64,000 nt of DNA from Clonostachys chloroleuca (taxonomy: Eukaryota > Ascomycota > Sordariomycetes > Hypocreales > Bionectriaceae), in NCBI GenBank assembly GCA_037952775.1, contig JBANAY010000003.1:9610001-9674000 (forward strand), given 5' to 3'. The notes under the pieces are model-generated. The model was given only the letters and a program-made list of their open reading frames with translations, ran no database searches and was not told where the DNA came from. The position numbers and the translations under genes are program-made. This document shows positions 1 through 12,614 of the stretch, one piece after another. Numbering within the stretch: position 1 is the stretch's first letter; each line of letters starts with the position of its first letter.

Positions 1-72
1 TTATCCTTAATGAAACATTTCTATAGACTCTAATCCATCTCAACTATCCCCAATTACAGTCACTAAGTGAAG

Positions 73-1147
73 ATGGGTCAATACTGGAAACTCGTTAATA
101 TTGATAAGCGGAAGGTGCTTGCGCATGATTCGGGTTTGAAGCTCTTGGAGATGCTGGGAGATCGAGCTCTTGAACCTCTAGTCGGCCTCCTTCGCCGGCC
201 CCAATGGGTTCCTTATTTTGCATCATCATATGAAATCCAGTCATGCAAGTTGAAGAGGTGAGCAGGCCATCCAAGCACCCCAGACCTGGACGAAGTTCCA
301 CGAATTCGATCGTTGACTCGGCCTGCCGGATCCCATTGCTAGCCTGCAATCGCCACTTATTGCTCTGCCTCAGGAAGTTATTGAGCAAATTGTGTCATTG
401 CTTGTCGAGGACGAGGGGGATGGAGGCGGAGGCGGAGAATTGATCTGCCTGTCCTTGACTTGCTCCTACTTCTTTCGTTTGCTCGGCTCTCGCCTGCAAA
501 AACTTCTAGCAGAGGATGAAGCACCTTGGGCTGGGGATCGGCTCATACTCGTTGGCGACTACGCAAATGGGATTCCCGAAGGAGTTGTAACAGAAACAGA
601 GCGTACTCAGTTGCTGGCCGATGGGCGCAATCCTCTCTACTATTCTATTGAGCAAGAATTTGCCGAGAAAGACGCGGTTTTTGATCGCAGTCGGTATGAC
701 TCGATCGAGATTGAATATTCTGGTAGCCTTTTCTCACATCTCCAAAAAAGAATAGGATCAGCACCAGAATGCAAGAACGCCATCAATTTGATTGATGATG
801 TGCTTCAGCACATACCTACTGACGCGAACGGGCATCCGCCCAAGAAGGCCGTGCTTCTCCGCAATTTGGCAACAAAAGAGTTCGTCCTTGACGACACTAT
901 CGCACAAAGTTCAATGAAACCATATAGCTTGGGAGAGGTCCTTGGTACTTTTATCGTCTGGACAGAAGATGCTTCCGGCACTCAGTCTTTAGAAACTCCT
1001 GGGCGATGGGCTGGCCATCGGTTTGACATAGGCTGTTTCGAAGATGTTGCAAAAGAGGGCTGGAAAGATGTCAGTGATGAGGCTGTTCAGAATCTTGAAG
1101 CAGCTGGGCTATACGGCTATGGAGTAGGTAGGAGGGCTTGGGAATAA
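73..1147 (+). CDS. F-box-like fungal protein, MGQYWKLVN family
   Basis: The N-terminus MGQYWKLVNIDKR and a later WAGHRFDI segment belong to a widespread uncharacterised fungal family that usually carries an F-box-like helix region. Here EVIEQIVSLL...LICLSLTCSYFFRLLG (start of exon 2) fits that F-box pattern, which in known proteins binds Skp1 in SCF ubiquitin ligases; that role is inferred. My model is join(73..258, 374..1147), with donor GGTGAGC and a pyrimidine-rich acceptor TCTGCCTCAG. The frame just before the acceptor also reads ALPQEVIEQIV, the usual F-box start, so an alternative splice or a small frameshift upstream is possible. Substrate unknown. The family call is firm; the exon 1/2 junction is uncertain. 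Confidence 0.7.
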
Positions 1148-2064
1148 CCACACAGCGTTCATATTTGGGTTGGCTCTTCGAGTTTTATTTTGCCCAACAA
1201 GTTGCTTTAATGCTATTTCAATTTGTCCGCCACCAAAGACTGGATTAATGAAACAATAGGTAGTTGACATTTAAATACAACGGATTATTGCTTCATACCA
1301 AGCTATATCCTCCCTATTAGAGATTTCTAGATGTGTCATTTCGTTTTATTCCATAGTTTTCAATCTTCTCTCACTGTGAAATCATTTTATTATCTCTTTT
1401 TACGGTTGAAGCGCTTGAGAAGGGACAAAGAATCTTAACTTACATGAGCCGTAGACCAAGCCATTTCTACATCAGCTACTTGGCACCCGGAAATTTAGAA
1501 CTGTCTTTGCCGTAAAACTTTGCCCTTGCTTATGAAAACCAAATAAATTTCTTCGTGAAATTCAAGGGAATGACTCGATTTACCCGGTAGTGTCAGGGGC
1601 GCGAGTAGCTTCCTGTTGCGTCACTTTACAGTTTTGTAGTGGTCTTGGCCTCTATGCGCCTCCTTGCTGTGATTCATTTGACCAGTAACTGCAAGTTCAA
1701 CTGTTGTATCTTAGTGATCGGATTTTGTTTGTAATGGAACCAAGCTTTATGCTTAGGAAACTACACGTCATATTCTGCCAATAGTATTCCCAACTTAGAT
1801 GGGCTTGTGGCAGATTTCAAACAAGTTGTGTCGCGGCGGCGCGGAACTCCGCCGTTGGAGATGAGATGGTGGCATCATTCTGCGGATCAGTAAGAAAGAT
1901 TTGTCATACTCCAATACTGTCATCTTTCTATAAATATGCATAAGTATTCCCCTCATCTCACCCGAGACCGAAATCTGGAAAATCTCTACCATCAAAGCGA
2001 TATCCTTTAACCCCTCAAATTGATTACTACTACTCAACCTGCCAAATACGGAACATCACACCAG
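1148..2064. other. intergenic; promoter of the NmrA-like gene
   Basis: No convincing gene. A TATA-like TATAAATA lies at 1929-1936, about 130 bp before the ATG at 2065. The rest is AT-rich with only short open frames. Confidence 0.5.
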
Positions 2065-2988
2065 ATGTCTCAGCTTTCTGTCTTTGTTGCCGGTGCTACT
2101 GGTGTCCAGGGAGGTGCTCTAGCACGGCACCTTGTCCGTCAAGGGTCTACAGTTCATGCACTCACCCGCGATCCAGGCACGGCTAAATCAAAGGCACTCG
2201 AGGCACTAGGTGTCAAGCTATGGCAGGGAGATTACGACAACGAAAAGGCTCTCCGGGAGGCTATCTCCGGGACCAACGCCGTTTTCCTCAACTTCATGCC
2301 CGACTTCAACGACTTTAGTGCCAACCTTCGTCAAGCCAAGCTGATCTTGGACATCGCCAAGCAAGCCAGCGTGACTCAAATCGTCTACTCTAGCCACTCA
2401 ATCCCTGACACTGGTGTTCTCACCTACTACGATCCAAATAGCATCCTTGCGGTCATTCATAACTCTAAAAGGGATATCGAGAACGAGGTAAAGAATGCCG
2501 GTTTCAAGTACTTCACTATCCTCCGACCAGGCTATTTTATGACCAACGTGTTGGTTTTCCATGACACAATGTTCCCTGGTCTCGTCGAGACTGGAGTCAA
2601 CGTCACTTCTCTGCGTCCTGATACCAATATCCCCCTCCTCGATGACGAAACCTTGGGGGCTTTCCCCTCCGCGGTCATCAATGATCCGGAGCGTTTCAAC
2701 GGAAAAGCTATCCTTTATGCGGACGAATATCAAACCGTGACCCAGATTTTCGAGAAGCTGTCCAAAGTCACCGGACGCGAGCTCAAGATGGTTCCAATGC
2801 CCGATGAGGAAATTGAGGCCCAGAAGACGTCAAACCCAATCATTGCCGGGCAGTCCATCATACGTGACATGGAAAAAATATATGATATAGATGAGGTCAA
2901 GAGCTGGGGCGTTCCGCTTTCGACCTTTGATAAATTCTTGGAGAGACAGGCAGATGCTATCCGAGCTCTCTACTCAAAGAATGCTTAA
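2065..2988 (+). CDS. NmrA-like NAD(P)-binding protein
   Basis: 307 residues, one exon. The start is the ATG at 2065 (MSQLSVFVAGATGVQGG); an upstream in-frame TTG at 2020 is not needed. The glycine-rich GATGVQGG at residues 9-16 is the Rossmann dinucleotide loop of the NmrA/HSCARG group of atypical short-chain dehydrogenases. SSHSIPDTG followed by the FTILRPGYFMTN segment are family landmarks. In known members (Aspergillus NmrA, human HSCARG) the fold senses NAD(P) redox state and often binds regulators instead of catalysing. No YxxxK catalytic pair is evident, so a regulatory or isoflavone-reductase-like role are both possible. A TATA-like box lies about 130 bp upstream. The next gene is convergent. 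Confidence 0.85.
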   Translation: MSQLSVFVAGATGVQGGALARHLVRQGSTVHALTRDPGTAKSKALEALGVKLWQGDYDNEKALREAISGTNAVFLNFMPDFNDFSANLRQAKLILDIAKQASVTQIVYSSHSIPDTGVLTYYDPNSILAVIHNSKRDIENEVKNAGFKYFTILRPGYFMTNVLVFHDTMFPGLVETGVNVTSLRPDTNIPLLDDETLGAFPSAVINDPERFNGKAILYADEYQTVTQIFEKLSKVTGRELKMVPMPDEEIEAQKTSNPIIAGQSIIRDMEKIYDIDEVKSWGVPLSTFDKFLERQADAIRALYSKNA

Positions 2989-3682
2989 AATGATTGGCGC
3001 TTAACCATGGAGCTCCTCTTTTCCCAAAGAGATGGTTTCGGATTTGAATTGGATAGGCTGGATCTCAGTCGCTCACGGCCACCTAAAGCTACCATGACGA
3101 AGAGTGGCCAGAGACGACATGGCTATACTAGAGAGTTTGCACAATAGTTGCAGGGAAGGAAATCATTACCTGTCTATCGTCTTATGCCTTTTTCCAGACA
3201 TTTTCTACTGCTTGGAAACTTCTGTTATTTTGCAAGCTGATTCTATAGTTCAGTGCAATGATATGCTTACGGGGAGGCATCTGTATTCATATACTTTCGT
3301 TGACGTTTTCCAAAAGCAGCCTAAAAAGAGTCCAAAGACCAACTAGAGTCCACCATATGATAGATTTGACTGAAATACAGGAGCTTAAATCACGAGACTT
3401 ATAGGTATGGGAATGTCCCCCCAGGAAGCAAGCCCGTCTTCATGTCTTCATCAAATAAATATGCGCTCATCGCGTAATGTTACGAAATTAATAGACGCTT
3501 TGGTTCGGTTGACGGTCAAGTCCATTCTTGATTGATCAATATTCAGACAAAGATGATAAACTCCCCGAGTTACCTAGCCACATCGCTATAGATTCCATTC
3601 ACGAAGCCTGTAGCTGTTGGGTTCAAATGTGTCAATTCCTGACGCAACTCCACCTAGGCATACTATCCCCGATACGCTGCTG
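2989..3682. other. intergenic between convergent genes
   Basis: 3' flanks of the NmrA-like gene (+) and the antiporter gene (-). Small open frames here show no family features. I see nothing further. Confidence 0.5.
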
Positions 3683-5470
3683 TTAGATAAGGTCTTCAGG
3701 GAAACGAATCTCACGTTGACGTGGTGAATTGCTTGGTCCTGGTCCTGCCACACAGGTGGGTGGTATTGGAAGAGGGCGAGCGTCGGTAATGATGATGGGA
3801 CCAAGGGGCGGTCTGGCATCTCTGACATCCTCATCGCCCTTCCTGGCCCAGGCGAGACATTTCCTGATGAGCGCAACTCCGCCTCCCGATTCCGCCGCGC
3901 GCGGGTCATCGCTCAAACTTGCACTGACTGTACGGCTGATTGCCATCGGGGCAAGGTATCCCAATTTTCCAACGGGAATGCTGAGGCCGTGGACTACCTA
4001 CAAGACTACTGTTAGAAATCTCTCTGTGCAGGAGGTTGAACAATACGACTTACAATGCTGCATACGGCAAGGAACCAAACCACAATTCGAGTTGTCTCCG
4101 CCAGATTCTGCACATCACTACGAGGGACGTTGTCTCCCTCGCTGAGATGCTGTTCGATGAATTCCAAGCTTACAAACAAGTAAAAGATGGCTGAGACACC
4201 GATGGGACCGAAGAAGCCAGTAAAAATAGCCTGCTTGACTTCCTGGATCTGGGGAATCAGCTTGTGCATAGCGAAAACCCAAGGCAACCTCCTTAGAAGC
4301 AGCACAAGTAGGCCAAGGAGAATGAGCTTCCATATAGGAATAATCGAGTTATTGTCGAAGGCACTCCAGGGGATGAATGCACCGTACCAGAAGAAGATGG
4401 CCACATTGAGAATCATGTCAATCGTTGGCTGCAAGGAATCATCCATGGTTTCCAAACGGAACCAGTCATCCCAAGTGAAGGTGTTACCAGCGATGAAGCA
4501 GGCGAGAACATCATCGGTCCCGACTAATCCGCATGTGCCCAATACAAACAATGCCATGGAGATTGCGAAGACAAGAAAGCTCTCACGGTCGACGTAGTTG
4601 TGTTCCTCTGCCCAGTGGAGTAGTTCTTTTCCAATCCATCCCACCAAGGCGCCATACACAATGCTCAGAAAGATAGTGTATCCCCAAGTGATGGCGAACC
4701 AAAGCCCAGCGGCATCCCCGACACCTCCAGATGTTGCCCCTGTACCGACATATTTGATGAGGTATAGAGCGAAGAACAGAAAGGGGTACCCGAGGCCGTC
4801 ATTCGCGCCCGACTCAGCAATGATGAGATGTTGCAAAGGTTTGGGTATATTGTGGTCCGCAAACTTACCCTTCACAATAACAGCTGAGAGGATGGGGTCA
4901 GTGGGTGTTACGCACGCTCCTACTGCGAGTGCGTGCAGAAAGCTAGACCGCCCGGTGAAGGCCCAGACGAGGACACTGGTAGCCATCCACATGCACGTCA
5001 TTCCCGGACCAACGAGCAGAAGGATGGATTTCCATTCTTTGAGAAGATACTTGCTGGGGAGCTGAACCCCGGCGAGAACAAGCTGGACGCCTAGTACAAG
5101 CCGAGAGAAGTTCAGGGTGATGTTGTCCAGATTATCTTGACAGTCGTTCTCCGAGATTCCGGGACTATGACACTGAGCATAGTCCCTAGGGCGGATGAAG
5201 TTTGCACCATTTGGCCCAAAAGCGACACCTGCTAAAAGCGCTATCACTGTCTTGAATTGTCAGACCCATTTGGGTGCGTTTGGTCGACTGGAGATGGTCC
5301 ATGAACGACGTACGAGCTTCGGAGAGGTAGTAGTTCTCCTTGACCTGATATGAAACTAGGCCAAATAACGAGATGAAGCCTCCCAACACAGCGACCACGA
5401 TGTTGAAGTTTGTCAGCTGAAGAGGGATTGCCCAAATCCCATTTTCGATCATGGTAGGCCACTTGAGCAT
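3683..5470 (-). CDS. Na+/H+ antiporter, Nha1/CPA1 type
   Basis: 554 residues from complement(join(3683..3997, 4054..5246, 5314..5470)). Donors GTACGT and GTAAGT; acceptors GACAG and TTGTAG. All junctions keep the frame and restore LSEALIALLAGVAFGPNGA and CSIVVHGLSIPVGKLGY. The protein is strongly hydrophobic, with about a dozen membrane segments. It carries TPTDP (about residues 166-170) and the ion-binding ESGANDGLGYPF (Asn-Asp about 201-202) of fungal plasma-membrane Nha1/sod2 exchangers, which expel Na+, Li+ or K+ for protons. The cytosolic tail is only about 100 residues, far shorter than in yeast Nha1, and basic/proline-rich; this matches short-tailed filamentous-fungal forms. Start chosen at the first ATG before the first membrane segment. 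Confidence 0.9.
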
Positions 5471-6387
5471 TAAATGAGGTTAGCAAGCAAAGATTATTAT
5501 GGTGAAGTAATGGCTCAAAATCGGAGAGCAAGTCGGAGTTGTGTGACATCATGCTCCCGAGAAGATAAGAGTTGGTCGAATTTGCCCTTGCCCTATAGAG
5601 GACTATTATGACTTCTCCAATATTCTCGGCAACTCGGCCTCAGTACTCCAGACCGTAACTGGAGGCCGTCGGGAGGCCTCCCGAAGGTTTCTTTCCACCA
5701 AACCACATCGCAACCCGTTGAAGACAGTAGGCCTCAGAACATGAATTTCGACATCGGAGCACAGCCGGTTTAAAGTGGTCAAGCAATAATCACGTATGCT
5801 ACACGTAGAGTTTACCTCCAGCGGCATCGGTGATGGAACGGTTGACATTTGGTCTCTTGTTCTGGCAGTGCGCTATCTTTCCATTAGCTACCACGTCCAG
5901 AGTAGGAGCCATTGAGAGTTTGTTCAATGTGTCTTTAGTAGAATCTGAGAAAGGTAACTTGGTTTAGGGTATTTCAATGGTCTATTTTCAGGGCGTAAAA
6001 GTCATCGAATGGCCAACAAGTTTGAAGGAATCCCTCTGCCCTCAGGAGAAAGCTACTTCTACCAAATAAGTAAACTAATGCGACAACTGATATCTCGGTA
6101 TAAGACATATCAAATGGCTCGACTAGGGCTTTGGTATTAGCTTTGAGAAGAAACGGATTTCTATTTTGCTTATAGTTGGTGAGAGCGAGCTTCTTTATTT
6201 ATCGAATTGGAGCTTAACAACGCATAAACGACCGCTAGCTTTATGCTAATTCTTAAGCCATTCGATAGCAACTTAGACCGCCGATCAAACGTGAAATTGC
6301 TCTGATACCCCCTTATTGCCCCATGAACCACCAATCCAAGATTCCCCGGTTCCACTAGTGCTTGTGGGCGTATTACCAATCTAAACA
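5471..6387. other. gene-poor stretch upstream of the antiporter
   Basis: Holds the antiporter promoter and AT-rich sequence. The minus-strand frames around 6170-6390 may be the eroded 3' tail of the adjacent membrane-protein pseudogene. Nothing else recognised. Confidence 0.4.
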
Positions 6388-7500
6388 TCATGAATGCGCG
6401 TTGATAGGTCGAGCCGAACGAGCATAGTAGTTTGCTTTGGTCGAATTGGGAGATTTGATGGCAAAGACCTTTCGGATCAAGGGCCAAGTAGGGGGAAGAT
6501 TCGCGCAGATGATAGCCGTTGATGATTCGCGAACATACCAATAGGTCCAGTTGTTGCTAAAGGGGTCGATGAACGAGTATGTCTTACTAAGAATAGCACA
6601 AACCATCTACGGTCTATCAGTACGGGCGACAAACAGAATGAAGATGCAGAGTTATTCAACAGACCGTGAAGATCCCCACGGCAAAGATGCAGGACAGAAC
6701 GAACTTCTGTTTGAGGTCGAGTGAGGATCGGAAGAATAGAGGGAAGGGGATAAAAAATATAAGCAGGTCTGATGAGAGATTGACAACAAGATTCGTGATG
6801 AGATGGTTCAGATACGTAGCGCATTGGACTATTCAAACAACGTCAGCACGGGGAGGAATTATCAATCTGGGCCTTTCATACTATTTGCTGGAGGAATCGC
6901 CCAATATTGGCTGAATGGTCGACACCATGCGGCAAAGCATAAGGTTTCCATAACGATGAAGCACACAGTAGTATATACAGCCGCGATCTTGACAATAAAT
7001 TTTTGCTCCGTGTTAATCCTAAGAAATCAATCAGTGCTGTTGAGACAGGAGTCCAAGACTATATCTGAAGTGTCTATGGCATAGAATATTTGACCACATG
7101 TGTCAGTGTGATGATTTTGGTTTGACCTACGTTATGCGGGAACACATCAGTAAGATGCATGCTTTGATAATCCAAATTGTACAGCATTGCATCTGCTCAA
7201 CCACAAATATTGCCTTAGATCCACGTATCCGTTCCTGAATGTTCTCAGGGGTGAATGTCACATTGTCTTCTGGGTTATTTGGATCGATCAGGTTATTGGG
7301 CGTGTTATCGACGACTATGAGGAAATAAATAAAGACAGTCTGCGTTGCCTGATCTCACCCGCGGTTAGCGCAAATCAGATGTGCGGGATCACTTGGTGTA
7401 CCATAGCGAGTAGCACGAGGTAGTCGTCGATCTGAAACCTCTTAAAGGAACCAAGTAACATCCTCCTCGAAACACTAGACCGCATGGTCGGTCAGCTCTC
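6388..7500 (-). pseudogene. decayed SAT4/PTH11-type (fungal rhodopsin-like) membrane protein
   Basis: No frame is long, but reading the minus strand from about 7500 down through changing frames gives ordered pieces of a SAT4-family seven-helix protein. They are FQIDDYLVLLAM; YFLIVVDNTPNNLIDP; TPENIQERIRGSK; VVEQMQCCTIWIIKACILLM; EQKFIVKIAAVYTTVCFIVM; AWCRPFSQYWAIPPANS; VVNLSSDLLIFFIPFPLF; DLKQKFVLSCIFAVGIFTVC; and FSNNWTYWYVRES...ICANLPPTWPLIRKVF. The CRPFSQYW.IPP and ANLPPTWPL motifs are diagnostic. Two introns can still be recognised (near 7380-7420 and 7030-7150). Breaks include a TGA after FTVC (6656-6658), a double stop after the IPPANS block and a TAG after VARTDRP. These proteins sit in the plasma membrane; functions are mostly unknown. 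The limits are approximate. Confidence 0.8.
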
Positions 7501-10500
7501 TGACATGCCTAGTAATAGTGGACGACACCCTACATTCGAGCTAGGACGATGAGCGACGTAACGCCGTACCACACCCACGACTCCGCCTCGAGGGTGAGCA
7601 TGTTTGATTAATTTGTGTTATACTTCTAGCCTTGCGAACGTAGCATCGATAGAACACAAAACAGGACGGACTACGAGACCAGACTAAGCAGGCCAAAGGA
7701 AGAGGTGGACGACCATATGTCTGTGATATTTGGTACTATGAGACCCCGCGATGGGCAAGCCAAAGCTACAATAACGCAAACAATATGTGGCGCAGATATA
7801 GGAATCATGAGACATAAACCGCTTTGAGTAGTCCTCGGATAAGGGAGGAAGATCTGTCGAGATTGGTCAGTGGGGCAGCATCTAGGAGGGCAAGAAGGTT
7901 TTGTAGCATTCTTCGGGTCTCGCTGTACGTATGAGCATACAACTCGTCGGCAGGAGTTGTCAAGATATGGTATGATGAACCTTTGGCGTAGCTTCCAATG
8001 CGCGCACAAATCCCTCCTAGCACGGATGAACAAGCCAAATGACTACGGTGTCCCTTAATCCCGCCATTCATCTTGATTTTTCACCATTTCCCAGCTCTTA
8101 TTTGAGGCTTATGCTTGTCTTAGGTGTTACGCCCGCCGTATTTATTTACTTTCTTGGGTTGAAAGGGGACGGGCCACAGATATCCAACATTCCAATGACA
8201 AAGCTAAGATACCATATCGGAGAATTAGGCCGCATTCACGTCTCAACAAGAATAGGGAATGCTAATTATTCAAGACTTTTGGGGTGTTCCCTACCTAAGC
8301 GTATCGTATGGCAGCTAGGAGTTTTCCGGAAGCGAGCGACCCCGACTTAGGCCAGTGTGAATATTCCCTTCATCGTGTGCACTCATCAATCATTGCTCTT
8401 GGTGTTCACACAGTCTCTTCTAGCTTTGATATCCCCTAATGAGTGAGTCTAACAGTGCTGTAGCCTGTCATTGTCTACATGTGGGTTGGGTGGTAGAAAC
8501 TTGGAAGCACAGTCAAGATTTAACCCCACATCAACAAAGAACTAGAAGAAAAGAATTTGCAGCCCCCTAAGTAATTACAAGATTTTACTATGTCGTTCCT
8601 TCGTACCTAATATGATGGAAAATATACCGAAATTAGTGTTAGAATACGGGCCTGAGTGAGCCAGTGCCTGAAAAATACCTCCTCAAGCCACCTGAATATG
8701 CAAATTGCTCGATGGAAGGGGCTGTACAATCGTAAGAAGGAACTGTCGATATTCTATCAGGGTGGGTTCCCACGCTGTTTTACAAGATCATGCAGGCTTT
8801 CTTAAATGGCTATCACAGATCTGAGTGTCAGATAGAGTATTAGGTGGTCCTCGCCACGATATCATTCAGAAGCAGGCTCGCTCTAATTTGGACTAACGCA
8901 CCGAATAGGCTAGATATGTAGCATCTGTCCTGAACTACACTGCAGTCCATTGTCTCGTTAGAAGTCGATAGTCTTCAACTTTTGGTTATCGTATTTCCGT
9001 ATGCATAGATGCTTTGAAGACCTACACACTCGAAATTCCGGGATCATAGGAAGTTGTAACGAGGGCGGTGTTATTTGGCTACCTTATCTGTCTGCCTGGA
9101 GTCCCAGCCAAGGCTGTTTCCAGGACACAGTACCTGAGCAAGAATATAGCTATTTGAACTGTCTAAAAATTCCCCCTTCTTAGATTGTGATTGTCCCCCA
9201 TCAATCAAAATAATCCATTACAGCGGGTTAACTTAGCATATGTGCCGCTTGCATACAGAAATAGTTCGATACCAATAAGAAAGAAGGGCAGTACAGAGCG
9301 CCTTCAGACTGGCGAAGATGGACAAAGAGAGCCATATTTATTCAGTGAGGAAATTCAGGTTAGTATTAGGAGGTTAGCTATTTGGCAGTGCAAGTGGCCA
9401 TGCTATACGTAACAAATGCAGAGCAGGCCTTGTTGACTGTACCCAAATACGTAGCATGAACTTCTCATACTACTTGTTTTGTGAATAAGCGAATGAATCC
9501 ACGTGTCTCGCCTTATTATGTGCTAGCCTAAGCCATTGTCTGAATGATTAATCAAGCCATTTTCATCCGAGGACAAGAAAGGTAACCAAATCGTAGGTAT
9601 GAAGATAGATCTAGACCGATCAATAGCCACTCCGCGTACATTAAAAAAAATGAATTCTGCGTATTGGTAGACCAATCGCTTCCAGGTAGCGAGGGACTTG
9701 TGTTTGACGAGCTGACAGATCGATTCTGGAAAATCACCACCTGTGGCTGAACTATCACTTTGATCAAATGACCGTTGTTGCTGTATGGAGAGTACAGGTT
9801 TGGTCATTTTGACGTCATTCTAGCCGTTGACAATGCCGAATATCACTTTATCAGGGGAGGGGGGGGGGGGGCGAAAAGAAGCTGCCTCGTTAATTCATGG
9901 CATTTACTAGGCGTAGTTCTGGTAGTCGAGATGACACACCTGAAGACCTGGCATCGCTTCCTGTCACAATCGGGTCCACATCTGTATTTAGAGTTGAACG
10001 GTTTCTATTGATCGCCTATGGTCGGCGACTACTAACTGAAGAGGAATACTACCATGGCATGTCATCCCGCTCGCACCCGAAGCTTTGGTGGTATGAACCG
10101 TCTCGCTACATGTTTGGATCCAGGACTTGAAAACTCTACGTGAACGTAGCTGTTTTACGATTTCGTACTCGGATAAGGGGCGGTCATGAGTTCGCCGATG
10201 CCAATTTGAGGATCATAGGAACCAATTTTGGGCTCTTTGGTGGTGTGATTTAAAGTTCTGAACGGTTAGCCAGCGGGAGGATGTGATAACTCAGCCTTGA
10301 TTCTTTCGTTGCTGTCACAAATCCAGCCCTAGCCGGCGAGAACGTTTTTGGATGCCATTTGGGGAGCCGGATGAGGTGATAATTAGAGCAGATACAGTCC
10401 TGCTAGTGGCGAAAATTACCTCTCTCATAGCTATCTGGCCATTTTGGCAGCTCAGTTGTGTCACACTTAGAGAAAATATCAGCTTGGAACGGACCACCAA

Positions 10501-11302
10501 ATGAAGGAAGCTGTTGGTGATCGATTCTTGCAGCAGACCTTGGTAGTCCTCAACGATGAGCTCCGTCCAAATGTAGGCTCACGGGTGATATGCCACGGCT
10601 ATGATCAGATGGAGGTTTCAATGACGTAGCCTTGTAGTGATTGGTCCACGTCCTTTCCCTTGTTTTTGCCAATATAGGCACCCAAGACTTAGTGAGCATA
10701 CGTTTAGATTGTTTCTGTGGGCTAGTTGACATTCATCCCAAAGTGGTATCGTTTGAATGATTGCAAATGAGACATCCCGAAGATCCCGGGATGCCAAACA
10801 CGAACGTGGCGCCACTAAGACGAGCAACGCGACACTGACGTATATACTCATAGCTCAGCATTTCAGTGAATATTCAACCCCGCAAATGGTCGAGACCAGT
10901 CTCCTTTGTGGCGTCTAAGTAAAGTCTGAAATATCCCGATTGAAAGTTTGGTTCCTTTTACTTGAATCTTGTGGAAGGAAGGGTCATTACGTATCCAGCA
11001 ACTTACCAGATATGTGTGCAAGTTGTAATGCAGAACGATTGGATCAATCCTCGGGAACGCTTCGTCACATGTCATCTAAATCAACGGACCACAAACTTAG
11101 CTGGATGTCCAATCGGTTGAATTCCTACCGGTGCGGCATGATTCCGATGTTTTATGGATATACTGACCACTACCGTCTTTGGGTTTGCTCATATTAAGAG
11201 CCTTCTCCCGCAACACATTGTACCACAATACTGCAAGCACCTATCCATCGAGAGATAATCCCAAATTTACTGAATATATCTTTGCCACATTTCTCATACA
11301 TC
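7501..11302. other. gene-poor, degenerate stretch
   Basis: 3.8 kb without a convincing gene. Open frames are short and stop-ridden on both strands. Minus-strand 7805-8040 reads ADELYAHTYSETRRMLQNL followed by SLIRGLLKAVYVS, and plus-strand 10006-10060 reads FLLIAYGRRLLTEEEYY. Both vaguely recall cytochrome P450 segments, but no heme-loop motif was seen and the pieces are on opposite strands, so I do not call a gene. A 13-base G run lies at 9859-9871. It probably consists of eroded gene or repeat remnants. Confidence 0.4.
9859..9871 (+). repeat. homopolymer run of 13 G
   Basis: An uninterrupted G13, preceded by GGGGA. It lies in gene-poor DNA. It could form a G-quadruplex or be a site of assembly error; no function is implied. 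Confidence 0.8.
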
Positions 11303-12113
11303 ATGGCGGAAAGACATACCGTTTCAAAGGTGCTCTATGGACTCTTCCGCCTCGGAGAGTTCATTAGTGCTGTCATTGTTTTGGGCATCCTCAGCCGATT
11401 TACCTACTTGGCTAATCTTGCCGACGTACATGTCGATGGCCGTATTATCTACACTATGGTCACTGCGTGTCTTGGTATTGTGTACACGATCCTTACATGC
11501 ATCCCTATCGGTCCTCTCGTTATCACCTTCCCATTCGACACGGTCCTCTTTATCATGTGGCTCGTGGCCTTTTGCCTCTTGGAAAGTGTATGGCTTGATT
11601 GTCTTTTTGCTTCCATAGGAAGAATTGTGTGAGGCAGCTGCTAATATAAATGACTTCTAGAGAACTGGCATTCATACTTGCAACTCTATCTGGTACAACA
11701 ACTATTGGGGCTATTACTGGGGCCGATGGTGGCGTACTGGCCCAGTCGGAGTTGTACGTGTCAACAATGCCGGCTGCTCCGATTATAGGACGGTTCTAGC
11801 ATTTTCGTTCATTGCCAGTATGATTCATATTGGCAGTACCCTTTTGGTTCGTCTATCATTTTACTTTCCCATCGTTGGGTTTACCAGATATTAACCCTGT
11901 CTTAGGGTGGACGCCTCTATTGGGCATGGAAGAATCGCGACCGACATCACGAGGTCGCTGAGGTGCATGAAGAGAAACATCGCCATTTCTCCAGGTAAGC
12001 CAGCCTTGAACTTTTGTCTGTTCTGCAGCCGATTTAACTTTTCTTCCGCATCATCCAGACTCAGGGGTCACAAAGGCGAGCCCTCAAATGCGCCGGCCCC
12101 AACTCCGGTTTAG
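11303..12113 (+). CDS. MARVEL-like four-helix membrane protein
   Basis: 204 residues from join(11303..11587, 11661..11846, 11906..11994, 12059..12113). All phases agree, and the last exon ends APAPTPV-stop. Four hydrophobic segments (about residues 12-35, 45-68, 75-98 and 138-158) resemble fungal MARVEL-domain proteins. After the third helix comes an aromatic-rich RTGIHTC...YWGYYWGRWWRTG loop also typical of a fungal family. The C-terminus is short, charged and cytosolic. MARVEL proteins are associated with membrane apposition and eisosome-type domains (e.g. Nce102); a specific role here cannot be inferred. Start: ATG at 11303 (MAERHTVSK), in a reasonable context (TCATCATGG). Confidence 0.75.
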
Positions 12114-12614
12114 GGGAAGTCATGAAGACAAGAAGAAGGGAGTGGCGGATCAATCAAGGAGAGTGGAAGTAATTTGGGCCCAGTCGACGAAGTATGGGCT
12201 GTGTATATCAATCTGCTTTACTTAATTTAAAGTGGGAATGTATGTATGTGATGCCTGGGAGACTGAGAACGATGGTTGTAATTCTTGGTGGCTGATCTAT
12301 ATTATTGATGTTGCTTTCTTACTACGTTGATCCTTCATCTTGAAGCTGCAGGCTGACTCTACTACGTTTCTTTGTTCTTATTAAAAAATTACACCAAAGC
12401 TTCCCAATAATGCGTACGCTATCATAAATCAATCTTGTTATGTAGATAAATTCGCATTTGTATTTGGTCGGAGATAAAAGATGAACCAAGGCATGCTTCT
12501 TAACTCCTCATAGATCATTCTGCTTGATATCGGTAGGTTGACTCCCAAATAGTACTAATACTGTAACCAGAAGGAAAAAAATTTATCTTTGGGCATTCTC
12601 AGAAAACAAGGGGG
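12114..12614. other. intergenic between convergent genes
   Basis: 3' flanks of the MARVEL-like gene and the Rtg2-like gene. AT-rich, with no gene seen. Confidence 0.5.

Noticed and set aside
3104..3346. 80-codon plus-strand frame after the NmrA-like gene
   Set aside because: Low-complexity, no start context or family features, lies between convergent 3' ends.
10315..10851. Minus-strand frames that could be read as a membrane anchor followed by P450-like text
   Set aside because: Frames change repeatedly, no signature motif appears and the resemblance depends on choosing frames freely.
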